64,000 nucleotides of DNA from Strongylocentrotus droebachiensis (GCA_035222895.1 JAVYIG010005374.1:1-64000); one strand, 5' to 3'. Positions 22,390 through 34,557 are shown, counted from the first letter of the stretch. Translations and numbers: made by a program. Notes: generated from the sequence alone by a model not told the origin.

Positions 22390-22790
22390 ATTCATCATCC
22401 CTTCAATGAAATATAGGGTGCCCTCACCGGCAGCTGTGGTGCACCCTTATCCCATTATACTGCCACTCCCTTGGCCTTGCTTCACAGTTCGGTTCAGACA
22501 TTGAGGGTTGTTTTCTTCTGCAGAGTGTCGCCAAATTCTTTGGGGACCATCGGAGCCAAACATGTTGTTTTGGGACTCATCGAACCATGAGACGAATTCA
22601 CAGAAATGCATAGCCTTGCCAACATGTTTTTTTTTGCAAAGTTCAAACGTTTCTGTCTGTTTTTGTGTGTGAGGAACCCTATCATGCATCCCACGTTCTT
22701 TCAACATGTTCAAGTCTTGGTTGTTTGCATGCAGACCCGGACACCAGTAGCCTCCTCCGCCTGCTTTAAAGGCACACTGTCCTACTTGTA
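22390..22790 (-). pseudogene. Tc1-like transposase relic
   Basis: Minus-strand frames (22447-22713 and 22494-22694) encode FAKKN, FVSWFDESQNNMFGSDG and RIWRHSAEENN, matching the region of Tc1 transposases around the second catalytic aspartate (W-S-DES-x-F-x-x-FGSDG) and following R-x-W-R. The frame shifts between the two ORFs, and the N-terminal helix-turn-helix and the third acidic residue are not recoverable. It is an inactive fragment. Confidence 0.75.
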
Positions 22791-23139
22791 GCTACTTGCT
22801 CCCTCTATATAGAAAACTTCAAAAATCGGTGCTTGTTGGTCCCCCATGATCCTCTTTTTCTTATGTTAAATGAGAGCTGAGTTAATGAGATAGCCACCTG
22901 TCACAGTGACCTCGATGGCTCACTGGGTGGTCTAATCCCTTCTTGCTGAAGTAGTAAAGCCTCCCTTTAAAAGATCCTTTAGAGACAACTTCCTGGACTT
23001 CATTACCAATCCCTTGATGTAATTGTCTATCGTTGAACTGGGCGTCCCTTTTCTTCCATGAATTCCCCTTCAGATTCTTGATTCCCCCCTAATTTTCTTG
23101 AATTACTAGATGGTATACTGCACGGTAGAACATTTCATT

Positions 23140-25390
23140 TCCAATCTGGATGCAATCTTACAGACAGAAAGTCTCTCCTTTTGAAACTCCCTCCTTTTGA
23201 AACTCAATTGCACTCTCACGCAATGTATGGGACATTTCTGCAGTTTAGCCATGTTTGCATGCTGAATCGACCTACAAATGTGTTGTACACCATAATGTTA
23301 CAGTACATGGCTTTTAGTAAGGTACCCAATCCCATGCAAATACTTATGAATATCAGAGAGAATAGCTTTTGTCAGGCATTAATACCTTTCATTCTCATCT
23401 TTTGCCCTAAAGCAGCAGGACTTTTGTGTATTGATGCATGCCAAGGAATGTCCGGGATAATTCTGCGATTGTGTTCAATATAGCAGAGTACAGATTAGAA
23501 TATATCGGGAATATGTTCCCAAAGACCAGGGGTTCAAATAATATTCTGCGACCCTAAAAGTCCTCTTTCAATGATAATTTCATATACTTCTTGCGGCATA
23601 ACACGACCCAATGGGATTATAATCTACCAAATAGATTATAATCCCATCTTCCACTTTGCCGCATGAAATTCACTACAATAATCTTCAACCACTGCTACAC
23701 GATCCCTGCTCAAAAGACATCACTCCAGATCCATTTAAAATAGAGAGGAAAAAAGAAAGATAAAACAAGATTAAAAAAAAATTTAAAAAATCATGTTTTG
23801 GCTACACTGTATATTACATAGTGTTCAAATAACACTTAATTAAGATAAATCAATCCAGTACAAGTCTTTGGTATCACTTTTGAAATGTGCAAACATTACT
23901 CCGACGAATAACACAATCCAAATATATTATTTCTTTGCGATATACAATAAGCTATCAAAAATTGCCTTTAAATTGCATTCATGAAAGTCTTTGCTTTCAT
24001 GATTAGCCATTTCTGAATGTATATTAACAGGTATTCTATCTGATTTATATGTATGTGAAAATTCGTTTTAAGTGTACTTCTTTGGGCAGTGTGGTTTTGC
24101 TCTATTTCTTCCTCATATCAAAGGGTAAATCAACTGTTGTAGCAAGTTGTGAATTGTACCATCTGATATTTTTTATAAATGACATCATTCATGTGTGCCC
24201 CAGATTTGTTATCTTTAATTGACTCACAGTAACTTGCTATAATGGTTGACTTGCCACTAGTCTATTATAATTTTTGAGATAGATATAAAAGTACAGATAG
24301 TTGTGAGTAATGTCTTTTTGGTGTTAAATTATTATATATTCATTTATAATTTATATAGTTGTACAAATTTAGAATGACAGGCTGTCATAAACAAATACAT
24401 GTATATGCATTCATATAATGAAATTATTGACATAGATCTAGAAAAAACATAACATTTTAAATGCAAATGTGTGAAATACGGTGGTGAACCTTTCTGAATA
24501 TGTGCCTAGCATTACAGAGAGAGAGAGGGCTAAATTCAGGACCAGATATTTTCTCCTGCGACAATCGCTCTGGGCTTTATGTTGTCAATGGTTCAGGGTT
24601 ACAGTTGGAATTAGGTTGGGGTTAGGGTTTGGAATAGTGTTGTGTCGTGGGTCGATGATATGAATTAGGTTAGAGTAGGAAATTGATTCAAGCATTTGTT
24701 GAATGAGCAAGTATGGTCAACCTTTCATTCATAAACACATATTCACATAGGAAGGACTGCAGTGTGCTGGTAAATGTAGGATATGTGTATTTGGATTATT
24801 TTGAATATTGTAGTTTTTATACATCGCTTCATTTAGATTTCCTATTGATATACGAGTTATGTTCATTTTTATATTATATTAATTAACTAATGATGTTTCC
24901 TTTTAAATCTTATCGAAAGGGATGGTAATACCCGAGACATCCACTAAACAGCTGTTCAAAACAATCGGATACTAAATGGAGCCCTATTATTTTGTCATTA
25001 ATTTTGTTTGCTGTTTTCAGTTTACTTATAATCACTACTTAAGAAGTGACTTGAAATAATTATGTACCGGTAGGTATTATCTGTTCCTAATCCTAAAGAC
25101 TGTTCAGTGGTTTACAAGTTGAATTGAGTGCACTTTATACTGCTTTAAGCAAAGGACTTATTGATAAGGTAAAATTTTACATGAAATGTATGAATGTTTC
25201 TGCACCTTCTAAATGTTTATTATTATCATTATTATTGTTATTATTGTTATTGTATGCTTCCATTTTGGTTTTGGTTCAGTGTAAAATTACTCTATAGCGG
25301 AGACATCATTTTTGACTGCGCGCAGTCGAAGTTCCATTTAATTGTGGATGGTTTGTGTGCGCTCTATAGGCCACATTTCTCGAGGGATTT
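23140..25390. other. Unclassified, mostly AT-rich sequence
   Basis: It includes a perfect small hairpin at 23612-23646 (TGGGATTATAATCT, 7-base loop, complement) and a short telomere-like GGGGTTAGGGTTT at 24617-24630. No exon, RNA gene or transposon end was recognised. Confidence 0.4.
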
Positions 25391-25398
25391 CGTTCAAA

Positions 25399-26639
25399 CC
25401 CAGGTCGAAATTCCAATAGAATCCAATAGCCTATTGGACCATCAGAAACCATTAGAGCTATTGGTGTCTATTGGTTTCAATAGGGAAAGTGAAATGATGG
25501 ACCCACAGAAACCAATAGAAAATATCTATTGGACCAACACAATCCCACAGAAAAAAATGCTGATGGACCAACAGAAAGCTTCTATTGGACCAACATCCAC
25601 CCATGTCTTTTATGGGTTTCTGTTGGTCCACTAGAGATTTTCTTCTATATGGGTTTCTGTTGGTCCATTAATTTTTTTTATATGGGTTCCTGTTGGTCCA
25701 TTAGAGATCTTTCTATGGGTTTCTAATGGTCCCATATTCTGAATTCCCTAGTGGTTCAATAGTCCATTGGCTTCCATTGGTAAATCAATAGTGATAAATT
25801 AAAAATCGATTTTAGCAACTGTCCACCAAAAAAGGTATATTCAAGTCTCAGTTGCATTAACTCCATTACAAAGATCACTTGAAGTGAGTTTAAGAATATC
25901 TTTTAATGAACTAAAGGCTTGTACTATTCTATATAATAAACATACATAATTTTTCTTGGTATGTAATCATTATAATCAATATATCTATTGCTAGAACTGA
26001 ATGTAATTGTAACATGGTCAGACAAATAATCTATTGGTCAGTAATTGCTGAAAGAAAAATAAAAATCACAAAATTGATGTGCATTGTCATAAGTTACTTA
26101 ACCAATTATGATAAATGTATCTTTCTGTGAAAACGTGGAAAGTAATTATGAATATGCATGACATAGATTTAGCCGTTGGTTTCTATTGGACCTTTTGATT
26201 TCTATGTTTCTTAATTCTATTGGTCATATTGGTTTATATTGGTCCCATTGGGTTCTATTGGTCTCATTGGTTTTCTATTGGTCATATCGGTCCTATTGGT
26301 TCCTATTGGTCTTATTGGTTTCTATTGGTCCTATTGGTTTCTATTGGTCCTATTAGTTTCTATTGGTCGTATTGGTTTCTATTGGTCGTATTGGTTTCTA
26401 TTGGTCGTATTGGTTTCTATTGGTCGTATTGGTTTCTAGTATTGGTCCTATTGGTTTCTATTTCTATTGGTTTCTATGGGTGCTATTGGCTTCTATTGGT
26501 TTCTGATGGTTTGAATGGTCTCTATTGGATTCAATTCTATGGGTCCAACAGAAACCAATAGACTCCAACAGAAACCATTAGAGACCAATATAATTTTTCT
26601 AATGGTCTCTATTGGTCTCTATGGGATTTTCGACCTGGG
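25399..26639. mobile_element. Foldback element FB2 with CCAATAGAAACC minisatellite arms
   Basis: The terminal inverted repeats are CCCAGGTCGAAATTCCAATA at the left and the complement of GGGATTTTCGACCTGGG at the right. The arms consist of a degenerate 9-10-bp repeat: CCAATAGAAACC orientation mixed with its complement at 25420-25770, and TCTATTGGTCCTATTGGTTT at 26180-26630. The spacer (25780-26170) is AT-rich. ORFs here are repeats of YWSYWFLLV-type peptides and not genes. Confidence 0.85.
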
Positions 26640-26965
26640 AATTTAGATTGAAGGTGTACCTTGGTATTATCAACAAGCCTATAGATTTTGCTGATGCTGC
26701 GCCCAGTGCTTCGTCTTTTATAGGGTCAAAGGTCATATTTTGATAGATATATCTTGTGTGCACTCTAGTGTGCGGTCTAACTGCATCATTTCTTGGAAGG
26801 AATTCTTTCAAATTTTGTATGGAGGTGTATCTTGATCGAATCTACATATCTTTTGTGTTTGGTGATGCTGCCACCAGTGTTCGTCTATTATAGGGTCAAA
26901 GGTCATATTTTGGTGGGTGTCTAGTGTGCGCTCTGCAGAACACATTTCATACCAGATTTCTTTCA
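26640..26965 (+). repeat. Two-unit tandem repeat, about 170 bp
   Basis: Units share GATGCTG..CAGTGxTTCGTCT, ATAGGGTCAAAGGTCATATT, CTAGTGTGCGxTCT and TTCTTTCAAATTTT. The same phrase GTGTGCGCTCTATAGGCCACATTTC lies at 25355 on the other side of FB2, so FB2 inserted inside this array. Confidence 0.75.
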
Positions 26966-27065
26966 AATTTTAAATGGAAATGTAACTTTTTGTGCAATGC
27001 ACAATGTATCTTAAAAAAGTCTTTCTAATAACCGTTTTCCTGTGAATATGAAAGTGAAGGATTTT

Positions 27066-27900
27066 AATAGCTCATTCGGCCTGAAGGGCCTGATGAGCTT
27101 ATGCCATGACGTGGCGTCCGTCGTCCGTCCGTCCGATCGTCCGTTCACAGTTTTCAAAATGCTTCTTTTTCGTTATATTTCAACCGATTTTAATTCTGAT
27201 TGTTTCATATGATTGGCTAGGAGGGGGATTTAAAACTTCTACACAGAATCGTGAAATTCATTATCTATGCTAATTTATGCAAATTTATTCGAAATCACAA
27301 AAAATTCTTCTTCTCCCTCATTACTTGACCGATTTTGATTTGGTTTGCCTTATCTTGTAGAGCTAAATTTGGAACACTAAACTTCTACACAGAATTACAA
27401 GATATTGCTCTATTGATTAATTATGGTAATTTATGCAAATTTATTCCAAAAATAATTTAAAAATCACAAAAAATGCTTCTTCTCCTTCATATTTCGACCG
27501 ATTTTGATTTGGTTTGCCTTATATCGTAGAGCTAAATTTGGAACACTAAACTTCTACACATAATTTTTAGATTTTGCTCCATTAATTAATTATGTTAATT
27601 TATGCAAATTTATTCCAAAAATAATTTAAAAATCACAAAAAATGCTTCTTCTCCTTCATATTTCGACCAATTTTGATTTGGTTTGCTTTATACCGTAGAG
27701 CTAACTTTTGTACACTAAACTTCTACACAGAATTTTGAAATTGTTCTCTATTAATTATTTATGGTAACTTATGCAAATTTATTCCAAAAATAACAAAAAT
27801 TCCATTTCCTTTAGTTTCTATTTACATTTCCTTTAGTTTCTATTTAATCTTGTACAGCTAAATGAAATTATGTCCCTTCCAGGGCATCAAATTTTTATTT
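27066..27900 (+). repeat. Dispersed repeat with four tandem units of about 170 bp, absent from block 2
   Basis: It starts with CATTCGGCCTGAAGGGCCTG and a (GTCC)n run. Four units follow, each with AAAAATGCTTCTTCTCCTTC, GACCGATTTTGATTTGG, AACTTCTACACAGAAT and TAATTTATGCAAATTTATTC. Block 2 passes from 47240 without it, so it inserted, or was deleted, after duplication. Confidence 0.8.
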
Positions 27901-28419
27901 TTTGACCAGTTCAAAAGTGTACCACCTAAAATTTACGATATTTTTTGTTGCGAGATGCGGATGAGCGCTACGTCATTGATGTTCTGGTTCTAAAAAAACT
28001 TCTGTATGTATGTTAACCTGCTTGTAAAACGTGGCGGGAAAGCTCTATAACAATGCTCATTGCGTTGACTGTTACGAAAACATTAGGAAATGTTGTTCTT
28101 GTTTTAGTTTATACCCAAAAAATATTATCCCTCATTTTCTCCAATGTAATCTTTTCATAAAACGCAAAAGTTACTCACATGCTTTGTTTTTTTGTCGTGT
28201 CTTTCTCTTTTTTTACCTGGTGTAAGTGCCCCAAATTTCATTACTGTCGACCTTTATTGCCTGTCACCCTTTTTGTAAACGACTGAAATCTTTTTGTTTT
28301 GTAAAACCTACATATGTTTTTAATAAAAATTTGTTTTGTTGCTATTTTTCATAACTTTGTATGTGGTTGCTTGTTTGTTGGATCAAGACACCACGTCCGT
28401 ATCTTGCCAAGTCGTGAGA

Positions 28420-28502
28420 GAGACGAAAAGAGAAAGGGAGAGAGAGAGAGGGGGGGGGGGGGGGTTGAGAGAGACTGACCGAGAGAGAGAGAGAGAGAAA
28501 GG
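28420..28502 (+). repeat. GA microsatellite with G tract
   Basis: (GA)n with an internal G tract of about 16. The paralogous site at 47660-47892 has longer, differently interrupted (GA)n, so the microsatellite predates the block duplication. Confidence 0.9.
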
Positions 28503-29071
28503 GAAGCCTTTGGAAAGCATACGTTAAATTTAAATTTTACAATATCTGGATAACTAATTATTGATGAGCAGCGAGGGACCGAGTGTCTATTCAACATGTA
28601 TATGGTCCGTATTTCTACTTATAAACCGGTTTATTAACATAGGCCTATTCACATTTGTGGATGTCTCTTTTCTGGGGACTTGGTTACGAGGTATTCATTA
28701 ACATATTATTAAACTACAGTACTTATAATCCAGGCTGCATACATTACTTATTGCTATTTCGAGCAAGCCTCGAGCAAGCGTCCTACTTGTCAGGAACAAC
28801 CTTTCTTAAAACAATATACATTAAATTGAGTATGTTTGTAAACCGGGCTATTCATTTCAATCTGATCCAGGGTCGAAATCTTAGATCTTAGATGTCGGAC
28901 TAAGAACTCCTTTGTTAAATCCGATTTTAAACAAAAGTCAAAACCCGCCGTAGGTCTATATAGATAGTAGAATACGACTCCATGGGTATCGACAACATTT
29001 AACGATGACTCAAAATGTAATTTCTCTATCTATCTATCCAGGAAAGTGATAAAGAAGGAGTGGAGTCAAGA

Positions 29072-29644
29072 CGCCGAAAGGTTATGCGATAATCTGGAAC
29101 TGTTGACCAGGTGGTGAGATAAAAGAGCGCATGAAATATCAGGATTTAGAATTCCTACAGCAGAAAATGGTATCCCAGCAAATGTTCGCTGTCCCTTTCA
29201 ATGATTTCTCATCGATTGTTGAATGTGTAATGAGTATAACAAGCGAACACAAACTTGTGTTATTTCATCCTTTTTGTCCTACTGCAAAAATACAAAAAAC
29301 ATGCGAAAACACGCATTAGCAAACTTAAAGTTATCGAAGATTGTAAATCATGGATTAAAATGACGGGACATTAAAACATGCGAAAATAAGCGCATTATCC
29401 TAAAATATTGACTTTTTGTCAGGATCAAATTTTTCTTTTACCAACTCTGGCACACAAACTACAGGAAGGGCGGAGTTCGCTTGTTCTACTCATTTATTGA
29501 TGAGAAAGTATTGAAAGGGACAGCGAACATTTGCTGGAATACCATTTTCTGATGTAAGAATTCTAAATCCTGATATTTCGTGCGCTCTTTTATCTCACCA
29601 CCTGCATGGTCAACAGTCGCAGATTAGCGCATAACTTTTCGGCG
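29072..29644. mobile_element. Small foldback-type inverted repeat
   Basis: Left arm from CGCCGAAAGGTTATGCGATA (29072) to about 29225; the right arm returns from about 29500 to GCGCATAACTTTTCGGCG (29644). Arms of about 150 bases share ACAGCGAACATTTGCTGG and TGAGATAAAAGAGCGC and surround a roughly 270-base spacer. No ORF of interest. It is missing from block 2. Confidence 0.8.
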
Positions 29645-29689
29645 AACTGGAGCATGCGCGCGCGGGGTCACTCTTGCACTCTTGCAGTT

Positions 29690-30028
29690 TTAGCCCAGTC
29701 CATCAGTTCTTGACATTCTCTTCACAGTTGATTCTGGGTCCCCTCTCGGTTTAGTTCCTTCCACTCTCCCCTCCAACACATCCTTTAAAGAGGCTTTTTC
29801 AAAGCATCTGACTTTTCTCTCCTTAACTGATCCTATTAGTGCAATTTGTTTACGCCCTGCCATGTGCAATATCTCTTTGTTGGTTTTCATTCGTTTCCAG
29901 GATTTTTTTCATCATTTTTCTGTAAATCCACATTTCAAAAGATGTTATTCTATTTTCTATGGCCTTGGTTAATGTCCATGTTTCTGCTCTATTCAATAGG
30001 ACAGACCATATACATAAAAGTTTACTAG
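29690..30028 (-). pseudogene. RTE-type LINE fragment, C-terminal region
   Basis: Minus-strand translation gives FEMWIYRKMMKxxWKRMKTN followed by KEILHMAGRK and SVKERKVRCFEK, the sequence found after the reverse transcriptase in RTE-type elements (E-M-W..R-R-M-L-x-I-S-W..T-N-E-E-V-L). A frame break lies near 29895 and only about 110 codons remain. Confidence 0.7.
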
Positions 30029-30750
30029 TCTTTTTTAATTAAAGTGAAGCGCATTTAAGGCGAAAATAATAATTTGTATAGGTGCATGCTTGGTTAGCTC
30101 CTCAACTATTATTGATCCCTAAATAAATATTTGTCACCCATTGATAAAGAGGCCTACGTCAGAAAAGTAAAAACGAAATTTAATGTAGTATATTTCGCCG
30201 AGCAGAGCGTGGGTCCAGTAAACATTCAGACTTTTTCATCAGGATATCAAAATAATTCATGCATGATTTCGCTTTTTAAAATGAAAACGCCACTGTACTT
30301 TGCAGACAGGCGCGTCATTTAATGTCAACAAACCAATGCATCAGGAACGGTTATTTTTTTGTATACATGGTAACAGACTTGTTTAGGAGCTAGTAGCTTC
30401 ATGGTGGTACAACATATTTTGCTGGATATAAACTTTCACGTTGCACGCATATAATTCTGATTTGTCCACTTGTTATCATGAGTATAGGATCAAATCGTGT
30501 AGTGTCTCCTGTTTGACTTGTAATTCTGTGTTTGTCGACATTTTCCAACGTCTTTAAACATTTTTCCTCACATGCATTGACCTTGGAAGAAATAATTGGT
30601 GACAAAAAGCTTCTGCGAGGATTGAGGAAAGAAGGGTAATATCTACACTGGACATTAAAAGCACAAATCATGGGCCATTCCTAGTTTTCTCACGCACTGG
30701 ATCAAAGTAAAGACTACATGTATTATCATCCTCACACTCATGCTCTACCA

Positions 30751-31126
30751 CAGTGGTGGATCCAGGGGGAGGGGCCCGGCCCCCCCCCCTTGAGAAAAAA
30801 ATCATGTAAAATCACGTGATTTTTACCTTTTTTTGGGGTTGGGCCCCCCCCCCCTGGCGCTCAAGGGGGGGGGGGGGGGGGTGCAAATGAAATTTTTTTC
30901 GAGGACCAAAACAAAAAAATGTGCTCACTACCCCCCCCCCCCCCCCCCCCACTGAGCGACTTTTCGGCCGGCGCGATTTTCAAATTTTGGGGAACCAAAA
31001 CAAAAAATAGTGCTCACTACCCACCCCCACTGAGCGACTTTTCGACCGGCGCGATTTTCAAATTTTCAGGAGCAAAAAAAAAAAAAGTTTGGCCCCCTCC
31101 CCTAAGAAATCCTGGATCCGCGCCTG
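30751..31126. mobile_element. hAT non-autonomous element with verified empty site
   Basis: Ends CAGTGGTGGATCCAGG and CCTGGATCCGCGCCTG are flanked by the 8-bp duplication CTCTACCA (30743-30750 and 31127-31134). Block 2 has a single CTCTACCA at 53421-53428 with no insert. The interior has G and C tracts and two copies of a roughly 60-base GAGCGACTTTTCG..GGCGCGATTTTCAAATTT unit. This copy fixes the family as hAT-like. Confidence 0.95.
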
Positions 31127-31250
31127 CTCTACCAATCTGAATCATGGACATCAGCTGTTCTTCTAAAAGCATAGTTAGTATAATATTCATTTACCTTCTC
31201 CTCTGTCGCATTTCTTTTCCCAATATGTCGAATTCCCACCAAGCTCATTG

Positions 31251-31545
31251 CAGGGCTGTCAACTTTGGGGAACTGCTTCGAGGGAGATCATTATGCAAAC
31301 ATTTGTTTAGCTCAACGGGGGAGGGGGGGGGGTGTAGAGTCAAATTTGAAAAAAGTGCTCACTACCCCCCCCCCCCCCCCCCTCGAGCAAAGAAAAAAGG
31401 TAAAATTGTGGTTACAATGTTTGGCGGGAGGTTTTTTCTTAAACCGGGAGATTCTACATCGAAGCGGGAGAGCGGGAGGAAGGGCGTGGTGGTGGGAGAA
31501 TGAGCGTGGTGGCGTGAGACTAACGCGGGAGGGTTGACAGCCCTG
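31251..31545. mobile_element. Second hAT-like element with verified empty site
   Basis: Terminal inverted repeats CAGGGCTGTCAAC and GTTGACAGCCCTG; flanks carry CTCATTG on both sides (31244-31250, 31546-31552; eight bases GCTCATTG if the terminal G is shared). The paralogue at 53545-53560 reads straight through CTCATTG. The interior contains C/G tracts and a GCGGGAG-rich stretch. No ORF. Confidence 0.9.
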
Positions 31546-31606
31546 CTCATTGTATACCAGTAAGTAGGCCTGTCCCATGCTGTATTCTACACACATTCCT
31601 TCCATG

Positions 31607-32490
31607 TATGCATAGACGCCGAAAGTGGGGGGGGGGGGGGGGGGGGGTGGAGGCAAAACTAAGTTTCGGCCCTCAGAACTACCGCCTTCCTTAAAAAAAA
31701 AATCAGTAGAGGAGTAAAGATGGTTTGCATTTTTTAACCAAAAAGAACATTAAATAATAAAACCGGAATTGCATCACATACAAATTATATTCCATTCAAA
31801 GAAAAGGAAAGTTAACAGGAATTAAATATCCTATACATTTCACATGCCCCCATAGGCCTAAATATATTTTATTTATAATAGCGATACGCGCATATCGTGG
31901 AAATATTGTGAGAGGTTGACATGATCCCCTGAACACTGGCATACTGATAGGGGTGTATTTCGAGTGATTTACAAAATGTTGATTTTCCGGTATTTTTTCT
32001 CATTTATTTTGTAAATTGTACCTTTTAATTTAATTTTTTTATGCGTTTGTTGGAAAATCACAAATTCCCAAATTTACAGTCGGGCGAAAAAATTTGCCTT
32101 TTTTAGAAGCCTTCTTGTCAGGGCCTGCGGAGCGTCGGGACTCGGGGGCTCCAGCGTCCCCCTCCACTTTTTGGAAAAGGATGTTAAAGACCAAAAGAAA
32201 AAAAGAGAGTGAAAAAAATGAGTGACCTGCCAATGTCACAATGTCACATCTGGCCGTAATTAAATGCCTATAGTCCCTGAGCTTACGGGGGCTACGCCCC
32301 TAGACCCCACCAAGGACCCTAAAGAGGGTCACTGGATGCTTATCTGACCGTAAATAAATATCTAAACCCCTGAGCTTCCGGGGGCTCTGCCTCTTGGACC
32401 CCACCAAGGGCCCTACGGCGGGCCCCTGGATGCTCATCTGACCGTAATTAAATACCTAAAACCTCCGAGCTTCCGGGGGCTCTGTTTCAG
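31607..32490 (+). mobile_element. G-tract element, same family as 1948-3310
   Basis: Begins near GACGCCGAAAGTGGGG with a G tract, followed by the core shared with 2060-2290, the CAAATTTACAG..GGGCCTGCGGAGC block shared with 2755-2830, and two to three 100-bp GGGGGCTCTGCC units. It interrupts block-1 sequence just after TTCCATGTATGC, and block 2 lacks it. Confidence 0.75.
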
Positions 32491-32694
32491 TTTTTAGCAA
32501 TATAATACCTAAATCAGTTTAGTCATAATCATACCACTGTAAAGAATATATTATATTTCCATTTATATAATATTTATACATGTATATATATTTTGCGTGT
32601 TTTGAATCTGAATCTGAAAATGATGTGGCTTAATATTATGGTGGAGTAAAACGAGCAACGAGTCAGACTGGGTGTGTGCATGCCATAATGAAAT

Positions 32695-33175
32695 AATGCT
32701 ATTGAAAATGCTGTTGTACATGAGCCTGGAGTACGTCGGTATTATGAACGCTTACAATGGATGATGAAAAAGAGTTCCATTCTGCAAGTGTTTTCGGAAG
32801 GAATGAATAGTTGAAGGAATCTTTGTTGGAACTAATTTCAATATAAAACTTATGGTGTGAACTTCTGGTTAAACGAGTAACAGGATGAAGCAGGTCTAGT
32901 CTAGCAATCCTTCTCCTTCGAGCAAGACGTACTCCATACTTTCTTTGCCTGCCGTCATTCTTGACGAATCTGGTAGCCCTTCTTTGCACTGCCTCAACTC
33001 AGGATATGAGGTCATTGGTATGGGTATCCCAGACTGATGAACATTATTCCAGTGATACAGTCTGACGAGGGAACGATAAGCCATGTATTTAATATTTTCT
33101 GTAAACTTGTTCGAATTACGTTTGACAAAGCCTAGAGTTCTATTTCTTTTAGCTGTTATAATGTTCAACATGTTT
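32695..33175 (-). pseudogene. LINE ORF2 C-terminal fragment (CR1-like)
   Basis: Two overlapping minus-strand frames give NIITAKRNRTLGFVKRN..MAYRSLVR and then MQRRATRFVKNDGRQRK, YSFLPKTLAEWNSF. This is the conserved tail of CR1/Jockey-group LINE proteins. A frameshift separates the halves near 32990. 5'-truncated and inactive. Confidence 0.8.
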
Positions 33176-33606
33176 ATTCCGTTTTATAGGTTTTTACATG
33201 AATAAATGTTGATTGAGAAACTAAACACAAACGGAAACAAAAAACACACAAATGTATAACTACAAAAACTATTTCTTTATAATACTACCTAAAGTTCCTA
33301 TTGAAACTAGCATGAGAAACCTTTCTTTGATTAGGAAAATATGCGTTATTAAATCTCTCCTACCGCAATTAAAGTATCTTTTTTGGGGTAATGACACATT
33401 CTTGCTTCCTTTTTAAGGAAACTATTATAGATTCCCTTGGAATGGAGGTAAAAAAAGAGTTTAGAGAAAATTGCTGTGTAAAGATTATAACCTTGTGGTC
33501 TATGCCTGACCGATCCAAACATATTATTTGCACTAGCTCAGAAAATGTAGTGGGTGAAGGATTTTGCTTGAGAACAAATTTGAGAGTTGCTGGAAATTAA
33601 CTGAAA

Positions 33607-34165
33607 TGTAACAGGAGGCGCGATAGCTCAATCGGTAGAGCAGTGATCTCGTAATCCAGTGACCCGGGTTCGAAACCAAGGCGATGCGCTAATGCCCTTT
33701 GGTAAGGCATTAAACCTCATTACCAGGTCCCTCGGAGAGGACCTAAGGCCGTCGACCGTCTGGTTGATTATTACTTACAAGCATTTATGCTCTCTTAAGC
33801 TATGGTCACAAATCAGAGCAGCGACCGACCGATCAGTAGCCTGCTCGGTCCCTGCTGGAATTAGGCATCGCCCAGCGATTAGGTCGGTGCCCGGGCGGCG
33901 ACCGCCCAGGCACCGAGCGTATTTTGGGCGTCGAGTGAAAAGTGAGCAGGCGCCGCCCAAATTTTAACTCGCGCTAAAACTTCAGCGGCGACCGAGCGAT
34001 GACCTAAAACCGAGCGGTGCCTGGGCGGCCGCCGCTCGGTGGCCGGTCAGCCGCCGGGCAGAATTGGTTAAAAACTCGCCGCTCGGCCGCCGAGCAGTCT
34101 ACTTTTGGGTAATGTGACCATAGCATTAGCAGTCAGGTAAAATAACCACTACCACCATGTCTCTT
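33607..34165 (+). mobile_element. tRNA-derived SINE (family S2) carrying a nested MITE
   Basis: Head GCGCGATAGCTCAATCGGTAG (A box) and GACCCGGGTTCGAAACC (B box), body TGCCCTTTGGTAAGGCATTA and AGAGGACCTAAGGCCGTCG. The body is interrupted at 33798-34125 and resumes with GCAGTCAGG. Block 2 lacks it. A degenerate relative lies at 58290-58500. Confidence 0.85.
33798..34125. mobile_element. PIF/Harbinger-like MITE nested in SINE S2
   Basis: Ends AGCTATGGTCACA and TGTGACCATAGCA, flanked by TTA on both sides (33795-33797, 34126-34128), fitting the 3-bp TWA target duplication of PIF/Harbinger. The interior is strikingly GC-rich, with repeated CGGCGACCG..CCGAGCG motifs, against an AT-rich neighbourhood. 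No ORF. Confidence 0.75.
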
Positions 34166-34557
34166 TTTTTGAGAATTTCATCAAGTCGTTGAACTATTAC
34201 GGAAAACACACTCCTGAAAATAAAAAAAATTGTACAACCAGCTGATTCTATTAGAACATGGTACATTCTCAGAGAGGAAGGTGCATTGACCTACTGGGCA
34301 GACGATTTGTTAACACCAGTAAATATTTGTTCAAAATCCGTACAAGTTTTGTATCGGAAGATTGGCACAATAACAACAATTGTACTGTTAAATGATCTAT
34401 TAAACTCACCCAATCCAGAAAAGGATTATTTGAAGAAGTGATTCTTGAATTTGCTGTTCCACTAAAAGATATAAGAGGAAGTACACTTTTCTGATGACAA
34501 ATATTCTTAGTTAAGGTGTAATGACCTAAATGAAGATGATATTGACGTGCTAGATAG

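Larger units (their letters stand above)
26990..31605 (+). repeat. Tandem block 1, first collinear part
   Basis: This matches 47160-53640 in order and orientation: 26995-27060 with 47155-47240, 27990-28690 with 47240-48070, 30040-30210 with 48475-48625, and 30220-31605 with 52850-53620. Gaps are explained by insertions private to one copy. No exon was recognised in either copy of this part. Confidence 0.85.

Noticed and set aside
22791..23483. N-terminal half of the Tc1 transposase or another transposase
   Set aside because: I could not identify helix-turn-helix or catalytic residues in any frame.
24617..24630. Interstitial telomere repeat
   Set aside because: Only about two imperfect TTAGGG units, as expected by chance.
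26220..26561. 113-aa repetitive ORF (YWSYWFLLV repeats)
   Set aside because: It is the translation of a 9-10-bp minisatellite in FB2.
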